The position numbers and the translations under genes were made by a program. A DNA stretch of 64,000 nucleotides. Origin: Pedobacter sp. SL55 (lineage in GTDB: Bacteria; Bacteroidota; Bacteroidia; Sphingobacteriales; Sphingobacteriaceae). Positions 1 to 8,226 of the stretch are shown here, one piece after another. How positions within the stretch are numbered: position 1 is the first letter of the stretch; every line of letters starts with the position of its first letter. The notes beneath the pieces are model-generated. The model searched no databases and had not been told where the DNA came from. It saw only the letters and a list, made by a program, of their open reading frames with translations. Location: positions 1,302,001 to 1,366,000 of the forward strand of contig NZ_CP113059.1 in NCBI RefSeq assembly GCF_026625705.1. Direction: 5' to 3'.

Positions 1-32
1 CCTTTGGGCACCCCTCTAAGAGAGGGGAATTT
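1..32. repeat. Dispersed palindromic repeat (CCCCTCT...AGAGGGG family)
   Basis: This GC-rich hairpin sequence around CCCCTCT-AAG-AGAGGGG recurs with one mismatch at 12967-12999. It is cut by the window edge. Related G/C-run elements lie at 10276-10312, 20552-20578, inside argF' (15140-15241) and inside argC (18054-18092). Confidence 0.7.
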
Positions 33-157
33 AGCATAGTCGCAGACCTTACTACCATTTCAATATTATTTCGAACCTTTGGGGCAGAACTGACGCCCGA
101 TGAATGGATTTGGGAAAGACGTTCGCTACTTCCCCTCAAAACTCTTATATTGGCACG

Positions 158-1447
158 ATGGAGTTAAACAATTACTTGCGAGATTTCAGCCGTGCCAGTT
201 TACATTTGTTTAAAAGTCTAGGTTTATCGGCTAATGCCGCTGCAATATTTAATGCATTATTCTTATTAATATTGGCTGTTACCGCTACCTACATTGTTTA
301 TTACGTGGTTTGGCGCATACTCAGGTTAATTTTTATTCAAACCATCCGAAAAACGGATGTCAAGATATTCGAGACATTATTGGTGCACAAAGCGCCTCAT
401 TATGTGTCGCTCATTGCGCCGTTGGTGGTGCTTTATCTTACCATACCAATCGCCTTTCATGATTATCCTCAGCTAAACAAATTACTTTTAGGGCTTTGCG
501 ATATCTATTTGGTAATGGTGGTGGTATGGGTAATCATGTCTGCGATTAAAGCAGGTGCCGACCTACTCAAAGAAAAACCTGGCTTTAAAGGCAAGCCAAT
601 TGATAGCTACCTGCAGGTAATTCGCATTTTACTATACTTATTCGGTACAGTGGTGTTATTCTCTAACCTCACGGGCAAATCGCCGATAGCTTTTTTTACC
701 GCCATGGGGGCGATATCAGCTGTGCTGTTGCTAATGTTTAAGGATACCATTATGGGTTTTGTAGCTAGCATTCAGGTTACCACCAACGATATTGTACGTA
801 TTGGCGATTGGATTACCATGCCTAAATACGGTGCCGATGGAGATATTTTAGAGATTAACCTCACTACAGTAAAAGTGCAAAATTTTGATAAAACCATTAC
901 CACTATTCCTACCTATGCGCTTATTTCTGATTCTTTTCAGAATTGGCGAGGCATGCGGCAGTCTGGTGGGCGAAGAATTAAACGAGCCATCAATATCAAG
1001 CAGTCGAGTATCCGTTTCTTAAAAGAGGCAGAATTGGCCGAATTTGAAAAAATACAGGTGATCAGTTCTTATATCCAGCATAGGCAAAAGGATATTGAAA
1101 AACATAACAACCGTGTAAATGCAGATAAAAGCTTGCTGATTAACGGTAGAAACTTAACCAATGCCGGCCTGTTTCGTAAATACATAGACAGTTACATTTC
1201 TAACCATTCGGGTACCAATAAGCGAATGAATATTATGGTGCGGCAGTTGGCTCCTACGGCACAGGGTTTGCCTCTTGAAATTTATGTGTTTGCCAATACC
1301 ATTGTTTGGGCAGAGTATGAACACATTATGGCCGATATTTTTGACCATCTGATAGCGGCTGCACCTTACTTTGGTTTGCAGATTTACGAAGCAGAGGGAG
1401 CAGGAGATGTGAAGCAGTTAGAGATGTTAAATTTATCTAAGCTGTGA
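158..1447 (+). CDS. MscS-family mechanosensitive ion channel
   Basis: The product is a 429-residue inner-membrane protein of the small-conductance mechanosensitive channel type, which opens under membrane tension to release solutes. Hydrophobic segments fill about residues 25-170. The conserved MscS core follows at about 175-260 (AFFTAMGAISAVLLLMFKD, then IRIGDW-like VRIGDWITMPKYGADG), and a soluble C-terminal domain with RRIKRAINI and a cytosolic tail comes after. An upstream in-frame ATG at 104 would add 18 residues of unlikely sequence, so the ATG at 158 is preferred. The last 15 bases overlap the convergent gene at 1433. Its length fits the YbdG-like subgroup rather than E. coli MscS. The family is sure; the physiological role is inferred. 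Confidence 0.9.
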   Translation: MELNNYLRDFSRASLHLFKSLGLSANAAAIFNALFLLILAVTATYIVYYVVWRILRLIFIQTIRKTDVKIFETLLVHKAPHYVSLIAPLVVLYLTIPIAFHDYPQLNKLLLGLCDIYLVMVVVWVIMSAIKAGADLLKEKPGFKGKPIDSYLQVIRILLYLFGTVVLFSNLTGKSPIAFFTAMGAISAVLLLMFKDTIMGFVASIQVTTNDIVRIGDWITMPKYGADGDILEINLTTVKVQNFDKTITTIPTYALISDSFQNWRGMRQSGGRRIKRAINIKQSSIRFLKEAELAEFEKIQVISSYIQHRQKDIEKHNNRVNADKSLLINGRNLTNAGLFRKYIDSYISNHSGTNKRMNIMVRQLAPTAQGLPLEIYVFANTIVWAEYEHIMADIFDHLIAAAPYFGLQIYEAEGAGDVKQLEMLNLSKL

Positions 1448-1711
1448 AGGGAAGTCTTCATCAGGAATGGGCTTTAGCTCTTTTTTCTTGTTTTTTAATA
1501 ATTTGATACCGATGAAATAAAGCGCAAAGTTTATAGTAACAAAAAGTCCAAAACCTATAAATGTTCCGATACGGTAACCAATATGGTGCGCTGTATTGCC
1601 ATCTGCAATTTTGGTATCACTATTAAATAGTATATTGATAAATAATGCGAGCAACATTAAACTGAAAAATGCAGCCAATAAAATCAAGAGAACGCCAAAA
1701 GCTTTTTTCAT
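1433..1711 (-). CDS. Small two-helix membrane protein, unknown function
   Basis: The 92-residue product has two hydrophobic segments: one at the N-terminus (FGVLLILLAAFFSLMLLALF) and one at about residues 48-72 (GTFIGFGLFVTINFALYFIG). A Lys-rich cytoplasmic end, KLLKNKKKEL, follows. I recognise no family. The gene converges on the MscS gene and overlaps its end by 15 bases. The topology suggests a small inner-membrane protein. The reading frame looks real because it has a sensible membrane pattern and a start with room for a promoter, but function is unknown. Confidence 0.6.
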   Translation of the reverse strand: MKKAFGVLLILLAAFFSLMLLALFINILFNSDTKIADGNTAHHIGYRIGTFIGFGLFVTINFALYFIGIKLLKNKKKELKPIPDEDFPSQLR

Positions 1712-1838
1712 ATCCGAATATAAGTGTTTAATGGTAATGAAGCTATCAGATTTTATTCATCTTACTGTGTGTTTAAAAAATCATGATGGTTTCATTATCG
1801 AATATACATTAAACGCTATTTGAAACAACATAATTTTA

Positions 1839-1846
1839 TATATTTG
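1839..1846 (+). promoter_or_regulatory. Bacteroidota -7 box for tRNA-Arg
   Basis: TATATTTG matches the Bacteroidota -7 consensus TAnnTTTG and sits 12 bases before the tRNA. A TTTG at 1819-1822 could be the -33 element. Confidence 0.7.
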
Positions 1847-1857
1847 CGCCCATAGTT

Positions 1858-1929
1858 GGCCCGGTAGTTCAACGGATAGAATAGATGTTTCCTAAACATT
1901 AGATAGCAGTTCGATTCTGCTCTGGGCTA
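1858..1929 (+). tRNA. tRNA-Arg (anticodon CCT)
   Basis: A full cloverleaf can be folded. The acceptor stem is GGCCCGG with CTGGGCT, with G-T pairs at the first and sixth positions. The D-stem is GTTC/GAAT and the anticodon stem GATGT/ACATT around loop TTCCTAA. The T-arm is AGCAG-TTCGATT-CTGCT, followed by discriminator A. CCA is not encoded. The anticodon CCT reads AGG. Confidence 0.95.
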
Positions 1930-1936
1930 CTTTTTA

Positions 1937-1978
1937 AAGCATCAATCAGTAAAATGGTTGGTGCTTTTTTGTTTTTTT
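1937..1978 (+). terminator. Intrinsic terminator after tRNA-Arg
   Basis: AAGCATCAATC pairs with GGTTGGTGCTT (with G-T pairs) and is followed by a run of T residues. Confidence 0.8.
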
Positions 1979-2046
1979 GCAAACAATTGCTTGATAAAGT
2001 AGAAGTTATACGATATTTTCGCTCCAAAATCTAAAACGAAATCAAA

Positions 2047-2574
2047 ATGAAGAAATTAATTCTTGCAATCTTATTGGCAATTCCTTTTGTGGTAAATGCG
2101 CAATCAGACAAAATTTTATTACACAATGGTAAAACCATTAGTGGAAAGGTAATTAAAGTTACCGAGCACACGGTTATTTACACTTACGACGGTGAGGATG
2201 CAGAACAAACCTTTGGAAAATTTGCTGTGGCCAACATTACCTATGGTAAAAGCGGTAGAGAACAAGAAATTACACCTAAAGTAGAAGTAAATGGCGAGGC
2301 CGACTGGGAAAAAGCATTTATTATTGAAAACTTAGAAGAAGTATCTGGATTAAAAAGAGTAGCCGAGATTAAAGGTAAAACGTCTTTTATTAACTACAGA
2401 ACGGCAGGTGGTAGCGATAGAAAATCGTTAGAAAAGCTAAAAAAAGAAGCGGCCGCCAATAAATGTCCTTTTGTTTTAATGACATCAGATAAAGATATTG
2501 ATCGCAAAAGTGCCACTGGAGGAGGTTTTGGGCAAGTACAGTCTATTAAGAAGGGCGTTAGCTACAGCTATTAA
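2047..2574 (+). CDS. Secreted hypothetical protein
   Basis: This 175-residue protein has a clear signal peptide (KKLILAILLAIPFVVNAQS, cleaved near residue 19). It is followed by a small beta-rich stretch (KILLHNGKTISGKVIKVTEH) like those seen in Bacteroidota periplasmic proteins that begin with an LxNGxxIxGxV segment. The C-terminal half is charged and ends in a Gly-rich tail. It stands alone between the tRNA-Arg terminator and a 103-bp inverted-repeat element that separates it from the convergent glycosidase gene. No enzyme motif is visible. A periplasmic or outer-membrane-associated role is inferred from the signal peptide only. Confidence 0.75.
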   Translation: MKKLILAILLAIPFVVNAQSDKILLHNGKTISGKVIKVTEHTVIYTYDGEDAEQTFGKFAVANITYGKSGREQEITPKVEVNGEADWEKAFIIENLEEVSGLKRVAEIKGKTSFINYRTAGGSDRKSLEKLKKEAAANKCPFVLMTSDKDIDRKSATGGGFGQVQSIKKGVSYSY

Positions 2575-2598
2575 ACACAATCAAAATTTAATCTATCT

Positions 2599-2701
2599 AG
2601 ACTTACGAAGTTTCAAAATGGGGATAACCTGTACCGATTTATCGGTAGCCCGCAACTTAACTTTAATCAAAATATAAGCTAAAGTTAAACTTCGTAAGTC
2701 T
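2599..2701. repeat. 103-bp inverted-repeat element, copy 1
   Basis: The element starts AGACTTACGAAGTTT and ends with its exact reverse complement (AAACTTCGTAAGTCT). An inner hairpin ACCGATTTATCGGT and a second inner arm pair AACTTTA/TAAAGTT are present. A second copy of the same length lies at 50870-50972. Both copies sit between convergent genes, so a bidirectional terminator or a miniature mobile element are both possible. Confidence 0.8.
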
Positions 2702-2720
2702 TTTTGGTTTACAAGCTCAT

Positions 2721-4277
2721 CTACTTCGCCTCTACGCCAATTGGTCCGCTAGCCTCGCTTTCATTCTTAATTCTATCTAAAGCAGTAACGAGATAGCTGT
2801 AGCGTTTTCCTTTTTCAACATTGGTGTCTAAGAAAAAAGGATAGTCTAAAAAAACAATCTTTACTATATTTTTGGCATCCAGTATATCAATCTTTTCGCC
2901 TTCAGCAAACCTATACACCACGTAGCCCGAAACCGTTTCGCCATCTTTGGCTTTCAGCGGCTTTGTCCACTTTAGCTGCACTCCGTCTGCAGTGGCTTCG
3001 GCCGTTAAATTCTGTGGTTCATTTGGCGCTATGTCATCTATCCAAGGCATTAGGGGAGGTAGTGCCGGATATTTGTAGAAATCATTTCTTAATGAATCTG
3101 TTAAACCTTTGGCAACCGTTGATAGCGATTTAGAGCTAAAATAAATGCTTCCCTGCACTCGGTTACTCGCTCTAACGGCCCTAATTTGGTTGGGAATTTC
3201 GTTAGGTTTTGCCCATGCGGCTTCTCGTTTTGTTTTACCATTGTGGATAAGATAGGCTGCCTGTCCAATATATAAATGCCTGCCGTAGGTGTTTTTATCC
3301 CACCAATCTAACAACACTTGAAACGGCGCCGCAGCACGAGAAAAAGAGAAATAAATTTGCGGATTGATGTAATCTACCCATCCTTCTTTAACCCATTTTC
3401 TAGAATCGGCGTAAAGCTCTCCGTAGTTAGATAGGCCATTGGTTTTAGAGCCAAGGGTATCTTCCCTAAAGTTTCTCCAAATCCCGAAAGGGCTAATGCC
3501 AAACTTCACATGCTTTTTGTAATGATGCACGCTATCGTTTACCATCTTTACTAATAAATCTACGTTGTTTCTTCTCCAATCGTCAATTTTGGTAAAGCCA
3601 TTGGCGTATTTTTCAAAAGTTGCACTGTCTTTAATGGTTTGCCCCGCTATACGGTAGGGGTAAAAGTAATCATCAAAATGTACCCCATCTATATCGTAAC
3701 CTTTTACTACATCAAGTATAACCTGGGTAATGTATGCTCTATTTTCGGGAATACCCGGATCAAAAAGAATTTGGCCACCGTAGCGATAAAACAACTCTGG
3801 CCTTTTATTGGTAATATGGTCTGGGTGTGTTACCGCATTGGCAGACATGGTGGCTCTGTAAGGGTTAAACCAAGCGTGAAGCTCCATGCCCCGCTCGTGG
3901 CATTCTCTAATGGCAAATGCTAAAGGATCATAGCCGGCTGCTGGAGCCAAACCTTGCTTCCCCATTAACCAGTGGCTCCAAGGTTCCCTAGATTTTGCAT
4001 AAAGGGCATCGGCAGTAGGCCTAATTTGTAAGATAATTGCATTTAGCCCAGTTTTTTTATGCTGCTCTAAAATAGCAATAAGCTCTTGCTTTTGCTGGTC
4101 TGCAGTTAAACCCTGCCTAGAGGGCCAATCTATATTGGTTACGCTAGCCACCCAAACGCCACGAAACTCTCGCTTCGGCGCAATTTTTACCTCCTGTTGA
4201 GCGTTTAAATTGGAAGCAAAAAATACATTGAGCAAAAGAGCGAAAGAAAAGGTGTACTTTAATTGGGAATAGGGCAT
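2721..4277 (-). CDS. Secreted glycoside hydrolase-like protein (GHL10/DUF187) with C-terminal Fn3-like domain
   Basis: The product is a 518-residue exported protein of the family-10-like glycosyl hydrolase group (YngK type). A signal peptide covers residues 1-26 (ALLLNVFFASNLNAQ). A TIM-barrel region at about 30-420 begins with REFRGVWVASVTNIDWPS and includes HAWFNPYRA, DGVHFDDYFYPY, FGISPFGIWRN and VDYINPQIYFSF. All are typical of the family, with acidic residues in DGVHFDDYFYP likely catalytic. Residues about 425-515 form a fibronectin-III-like beta domain (PQNLTAEATADGVQLKWTKP). The ATG at 4277 is preferred over the one at 4331 because it begins the signal peptide directly. The family is linked to cell-wall or glycan breakdown, but the substrate is unknown. 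Confidence 0.88.
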   Translation of the reverse strand: MPYSQLKYTFSFALLLNVFFASNLNAQQEVKIAPKREFRGVWVASVTNIDWPSRQGLTADQQKQELIAILEQHKKTGLNAIILQIRPTADALYAKSREPWSHWLMGKQGLAPAAGYDPLAFAIRECHERGMELHAWFNPYRATMSANAVTHPDHITNKRPELFYRYGGQILFDPGIPENRAYITQVILDVVKGYDIDGVHFDDYFYPYRIAGQTIKDSATFEKYANGFTKIDDWRRNNVDLLVKMVNDSVHHYKKHVKFGISPFGIWRNFREDTLGSKTNGLSNYGELYADSRKWVKEGWVDYINPQIYFSFSRAAAPFQVLLDWWDKNTYGRHLYIGQAAYLIHNGKTKREAAWAKPNEIPNQIRAVRASNRVQGSIYFSSKSLSTVAKGLTDSLRNDFYKYPALPPLMPWIDDIAPNEPQNLTAEATADGVQLKWTKPLKAKDGETVSGYVVYRFAEGEKIDILDAKNIVKIVFLDYPFFLDTNVEKGKRYSYLVTALDRIKNESEASGPIGVEAK

Positions 4278-4425
4278 CTTAATTGATTTGATAATAGCTA
4301 GTTTGTTAACGTTACTTTTTAGCTTTAGCATACAAAAGTGACATTATTTTTATACTTTTTTGTTTTTTTGTTAAGTTAGCAGTCCGATTAACGCCTTAAA
4401 AATACTTTGGAAACATAAAAAAACA

Positions 4426-5337
4426 ATGCAGACACAAGAAAAATCGATAGATAATAAGGTAGATCGGAATAAAGTCTATTTCCTTATTATTGTGATTATA
4501 GCGTTATTGGGCATCAATGGTTACCTATATTTCAAAGACAAACAGCAAAGCAGCAGATTTGTTACCATCAACACAGAAAAAGATCGTTTAAAATTAGAAG
4601 TAGAGAAAATAGAAGTAGAACTTGATAGGGTTAATCTGCTAAATGTTACTTTAAATGATAGACTAATTGAGGAACAAAAACTAGCAAGAGAAAAAATTGC
4701 AGAACTTAAACTAGCACTCAAAAAAGGCGAACTTACCCAACAAGAGCTAGATGAAGCCCACAAACAGATCAATACGCTTAAAGATTTCGTAAAAAGCTAC
4801 AACAATCAAATTGCCATCTTAGAGCAGGAAAATTCGTCGCTTAAAACAGAACGAGACAGCCTAAAGACAAATATTAACGATTACAATGCGCAAAAGGAAA
4901 ATCTGCTTAAAGAGAATAGAGCGCTTAGCAGAAAGGTAAAAGTAGGTTCATCTTTAAAAGCTGCAAATATTAGCGTGAGTGCATTTAGGGTAAAAGATAA
5001 TGGCAAAATTTCGTTGGTAACTAAAGCTAGCGCTACCAATAAATTTACCGTTAACTTTAGTATTGCACCTAATGATTTAGCAGAAAAAACTTACCACAAA
5101 ATCTTTTTGAGGGTAATTGACCCGGCAGGAAATTTAATTGCAGATGAGAATAATATGTTTGAAGCAGACGGCCAGCAAATGCAATACAGCAGAGCCATAG
5201 AGATTTCTTACAATAACGATGGTACGTCTTATCAAATAGATTGGGTTAACCCTAGGACTTTCATTAAAGGTACTTACGGCATTTTCTTGTATGCCGATGG
5301 ATTCTTGATGGGGAAATCGGAAATAGCGCTTAGGTAG
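4426..5337 (+). CDS. Single-pass membrane protein with long coiled coil
   Basis: This 303-residue protein has one membrane segment near the N-terminus (VYFLIIVIIALLGINGYLYF, about residues 18-37). A long heptad-rich coiled coil follows at about 40-175, full of E, K, L and N. A beta-rich C-terminal domain at about 180-303 closes the protein (ISVSAFRVKDNGKISLVTKA ... FLYADGFLMGKSEIALR). Such proteins are common in Bacteroidota and are often misnamed chromosome-segregation proteins because of the coiled coil. The C-terminal domain faces the periplasm if the short N-terminus is cytoplasmic. Function is unknown. The gene is divergent from the glycosidase gene and ends with a strong terminator. Confidence 0.75.
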   Translation: MQTQEKSIDNKVDRNKVYFLIIVIIALLGINGYLYFKDKQQSSRFVTINTEKDRLKLEVEKIEVELDRVNLLNVTLNDRLIEEQKLAREKIAELKLALKKGELTQQELDEAHKQINTLKDFVKSYNNQIAILEQENSSLKTERDSLKTNINDYNAQKENLLKENRALSRKVKVGSSLKAANISVSAFRVKDNGKISLVTKASATNKFTVNFSIAPNDLAEKTYHKIFLRVIDPAGNLIADENNMFEADGQQMQYSRAIEISYNNDGTSYQIDWVNPRTFIKGTYGIFLYADGFLMGKSEIALR

Positions 5338-5356
5338 CGTTAAAAAGCTACAATAT

Positions 5357-5397
5357 AAAAAAATCCAGTTAGGCTGCCTAGCTGGATTTTTTTTATG
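5357..5397 (+). terminator. Intrinsic terminator
   Basis: TCCAGTTAGG pairs with CCTAGCTGGA around a short loop, flanked by A and T runs, 20 bases after the coiled-coil gene. Confidence 0.85.
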
Positions 5398-5520
5398 GCA
5401 CAAGGCTGTTATCAAAAATGAGGATATGAATTTGCTAGCGAAATTATATTTTGAAAATTGTCATGCCTAGCTCTACTGGGTAGGGTAAAGCAAAATTTAT
5501 TTTAATTTAAGCCGCTTTAC

Positions 5521-5546
5521 GATTCCCGCCTTCGCGGGAATGACGA
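5521..5546 (-). repeat. CGTCA-hairpin-TC element (TTCCCGC stem)
   Basis: On the minus strand it reads CGTCA, then TTCCCGC-GAAG-GCGGGAA, then TC. The same stem recurs at 32644-32669. It belongs to the window-wide repeat class described in the findings. Confidence 0.8.
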
Positions 5547-5606
5547 TAAGCTAAGTTTAATTCTTTTAAAATTATGTTTTTCCTATTTTGATACAGCCTT
5601 CGGTCA

Positions 5607-6995
5607 CTACATCTTAATATCCATTACCTTACTTTTCTTGCGGCTTTCTTCGGCCATAAAGCCCATTAAATGACTTTCTATCGAATCATCAATGGTAGAA
5701 GTAAGCAAAGCGGGGTTTTGCTGTGCTACAGCTTGCACAAAATCTCGAACCAAAAGCCAATCGCCACCACCGTGACCACTGTTTTTATATTCTTCTACAT
5801 CTTCTGCCTTAGGTATAAACTTGGTTTCTTTTGTGGTTCTAAAATCATTGTGTACCAACTCGGTCATATCGCCTACTAAATCGCCCATCGAGCCCATAAC
5901 TCTGGTTCTACGGCCATGGTAAGAAGTAAATGCTTCCATAGAGAAACTTGCCGTTACGCTATCTGCAAACTGAATATTAGTTACATAATGATCTGGCTGG
6001 TCGTTTTCCATGCGGTATACACAGCGGCCGTAGTTGGTAGTTTTTAATTTCTCGGCAATAAATGCTTTTTTGTCTTTTGTACCTGCCGGAACATCAAAAA
6101 CAGAAGTACGCTTATTCAAATCTACATATTCTTTAATGGCCGAATAAGGGCATTCTCGCTCTACTTTACATCCATCGGTACAGCGTGCCGTGCTTCCCGC
6201 TGGTGCATTGGTAGCTTTAAACCATTTCAAATCGCCCATGGCCGATATTTTTTGGCTTTGCTTGTTAATTACCCATTTGATGATATCCAAATCGTGGCAA
6301 GATTTGGCCAGAATAATAGGTGTAGTTGCTTTAGAATTGTGCCAGTTTCCCCTCACATAAGAATGGGCCATGTGTGTATGCTCTATCGGCTCAAAATGTT
6401 GCACACTAATTACTTCGCCAATGGCACCTTTAGCAATTAATTCTTTCATTTTTACAAAATATGGCGCATAACGCAACACATGGCAAACGGCCACAATTCG
6501 ATTGTTTTTCTTGGCCAAGTTTAAAATATCTCTACATTCTTTTTCGGTTGGCGCAATAGGTTTTTCTAAAAGGATATCATAACCCATGGCCAGCGCTTTC
6601 ATACAAGGCTCGTAGTGCAATGCATCGGGAGTAGAAATAATTACCGCATCGGCAAACTTTGGGCGTTTAAAAACGTCTTCCCAGCTATTAAATCTGTTCT
6701 CTTTAGAGATATTGTGGATTTTCGCATACCTATCATTTCTAAATTCAATAGGTTCGGCAACGCCAACAATTTTAATCTGATCAGTAAATTTTGCGGCATA
6801 ACCTCCGTAAACCATGCCTCTATTGCCAGCGCCAATGGTAATTGCGGTTACTGGTTTAGCTAGTGGTTGATGTGCTGGGTTATCTGGAATGTTGTATAAA
6901 AACGAACGTTCGCCAACTTTAGCCAACACCTCTGTGCTAATTAACGAGGCGCCCGCTGCAAAAGAAAGTGTCTTGAGTAAATTTCTACGGTTCAT
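5607..6995 (-). CDS. Tat-exported Gfo/Idh/MocA-family oxidoreductase
   Basis: The product is a 462-residue NAD(P)-dependent sugar oxidoreductase-like protein. The N-terminus MNRRNLLKTLSFAAGASLIS is a twin-arginine-type signal, so export folded with cofactor is likely. The Rossmann fold starts at about residue 50 (ITIGAGNRGMVYGGYAAKF), and EKPIAPTEKEC holds the family's conserved Lys-Pro. The substrate-binding half carries HDLDIIKW, matching the conserved catalytic His-x-x-Asp region. A cluster of cysteines (CTDGCKVERECPYSA, about residues 272-286) could bind a metal. Such exported members occur next to polysaccharide genes in Bacteroidota. The substrate is unknown and no partner gene is adjacent. 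Confidence 0.88.
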   Translation of the reverse strand: MNRRNLLKTLSFAAGASLISTEVLAKVGERSFLYNIPDNPAHQPLAKPVTAITIGAGNRGMVYGGYAAKFTDQIKIVGVAEPIEFRNDRYAKIHNISKENRFNSWEDVFKRPKFADAVIISTPDALHYEPCMKALAMGYDILLEKPIAPTEKECRDILNLAKKNNRIVAVCHVLRYAPYFVKMKELIAKGAIGEVISVQHFEPIEHTHMAHSYVRGNWHNSKATTPIILAKSCHDLDIIKWVINKQSQKISAMGDLKWFKATNAPAGSTARCTDGCKVERECPYSAIKEYVDLNKRTSVFDVPAGTKDKKAFIAEKLKTTNYGRCVYRMENDQPDHYVTNIQFADSVTASFSMEAFTSYHGRRTRVMGSMGDLVGDMTELVHNDFRTTKETKFIPKAEDVEEYKNSGHGGGDWLLVRDFVQAVAQQNPALLTSTIDDSIESHLMGFMAEESRKKSKVMDIKM

Positions 6996-7382
6996 GATAT
7001 TTTGGTTATAGATTGCTTTATATAACCAAATATACGTTTCAATTCGCTTTGAATTATTCTAAATTGCTTTTATTTTGTTTCGATTTTTAACAAAAAGAAA
7101 ACAAATTAAGTTGATTTTAAAAGGTTGCCACCCGGCGATATGAACTGGTTTTGTTAAATAAGCCTGATGGAAGTGGAAATATTTTTTGTTCCGACAATTT
7201 CGACGAGGCACGAGGAGAACTGAAAGAAAGCAACGCTAAAACTATTCGTTTTTAAGTTTAACTTCGTTGATTTTCAATTCTATCTGCGTTCGAAATGTAA
7301 CGGAAAGAGCACGCAAAAAGATTGAAACGTACAGCAGCACTACAGCGACCAATAAATTACCGAAACTCCTTCTCAAAAAACC
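6996..7382. other. Gene-free interval with degenerate repeats
   Basis: No open frame of note. At 7197-7221 lies a degenerate member of the TTTCGA-CGAGG-ACGAGGAGAA repeat that also occurs at 22101-22131. The sequence at 7130-7190 also looks like worn-down dispersed repeat. Nothing else is recognised. Confidence 0.5.
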
Positions 7383-8168
7383 TTATCTAACCAAAATTTT
7401 CGCAGCAATTGGTAAATGATCTGAAGCTTGGTGCTCTTGGATTACCTCATGCTTAATTACCTCCATTTTTTCGTTCTTTTTATAGGTAATAAAATCGATG
7501 GTTTCTTTTGGCTTTACTACTGGGATGGTAAAACCGCAATCATAGCAAGTTCTGCTGAAAGTTTCGTCTAACAGTTTAATGGTTGCAGAGCCTGGCTTGG
7601 CATTAAAATCGCCGGCAACTATAAAAGGAAATGTTTCTTTTTCCGCTTGCTTAATAATTTCCGCAACTTGAATTAACCTTAGCTTTTCGTTTCTAACGTG
7701 GTCTAAGTGAGTTGAGGAGAATTTAATGGTTTTACCGCTGTTTATTTTTACAGTTACCGTAGCTAAAACCCTGTCTTCCGCCTTGCGGCCTTCTATTCTC
7801 GAAAATTTTAGTGTATTTGTTTCTAAAATGGGGAATTTTGATAACACGGCAACGCCATAATCGCCGCCATCATGATCTATTGCTTTGGCAAAATAATGGT
7901 ACATATTTAGCTTTTTAGCTAAGTAAGCAGCTTGGTCTACTTTGCCAGACCTATTGATATTTACATCAACCTCTTGCAAGGCTACCAAATCTGGCTTTTG
8001 CAGGGCAATTACATTGGCAATGGCATCTAAGTCTATTACATCGGGTTTTGCCGGTGGATTACCGTGATGGATATTGTAGCATACAATGGTTAAAGTATCT
8101 GCTTTTTGGGCAAATAAGTTGGCGTTCAGTAAGGTTAAGAATAGGAGCGTAACTACAGAAATTTTCAT
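7383..8168 (-). CDS. Secreted endonuclease/exonuclease/phosphatase-family protein
   Basis: This 261-residue protein has a signal peptide (ISVVTLLFLTLLNANLFAQ) and the full EEP fold. CYNIHHG is at about residue 31, the metal-binding glutamate is in ALQEVDVN, and HLDHVRNEKL, VAGDFNAKPGSATI and the C-terminal SDHLPIAAKI follow. These are the Asn, Glu, Asp/Asn and Asp-His catalytic residues of metal-dependent phosphodiesterases. The exported form could cleave phosphodiester bonds in extracellular nucleic acid, lipid or sugar phosphates. It is the last gene of the minus-strand arginine cluster, separated from argH only by a repeat, so it may be co-transcribed. No link to arginine is known. Confidence 0.87.
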   Translation of the reverse strand: MKISVVTLLFLTLLNANLFAQKADTLTIVCYNIHHGNPPAKPDVIDLDAIANVIALQKPDLVALQEVDVNINRSGKVDQAAYLAKKLNMYHYFAKAIDHDGGDYGVAVLSKFPILETNTLKFSRIEGRKAEDRVLATVTVKINSGKTIKFSSTHLDHVRNEKLRLIQVAEIIKQAEKETFPFIVAGDFNAKPGSATIKLLDETFSRTCYDCGFTIPVVKPKETIDFITYKKNEKMEVIKHEVIQEHQASDHLPIAAKILVR

Positions 8169-8198
8169 ATCATTTGGTGTTAAAAACTTATCGCTTTA

Positions 8199-8224
8199 AG
8201 ATTGCTTCGTGCCTCGCAATGACG
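8199..8224 (-). repeat. CGTCA-hairpin-TC element (TTGC stem, single copy)
   Basis: On the minus strand this is the CGTCATTGCGAGG...GAAGCAATCT element that also bounds both GIY-YIG genes. It fills the gap between argH and the downstream gene, ending 2 bases from argH's stop. Confidence 0.85.
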
Positions 8225-8226
8225 AA

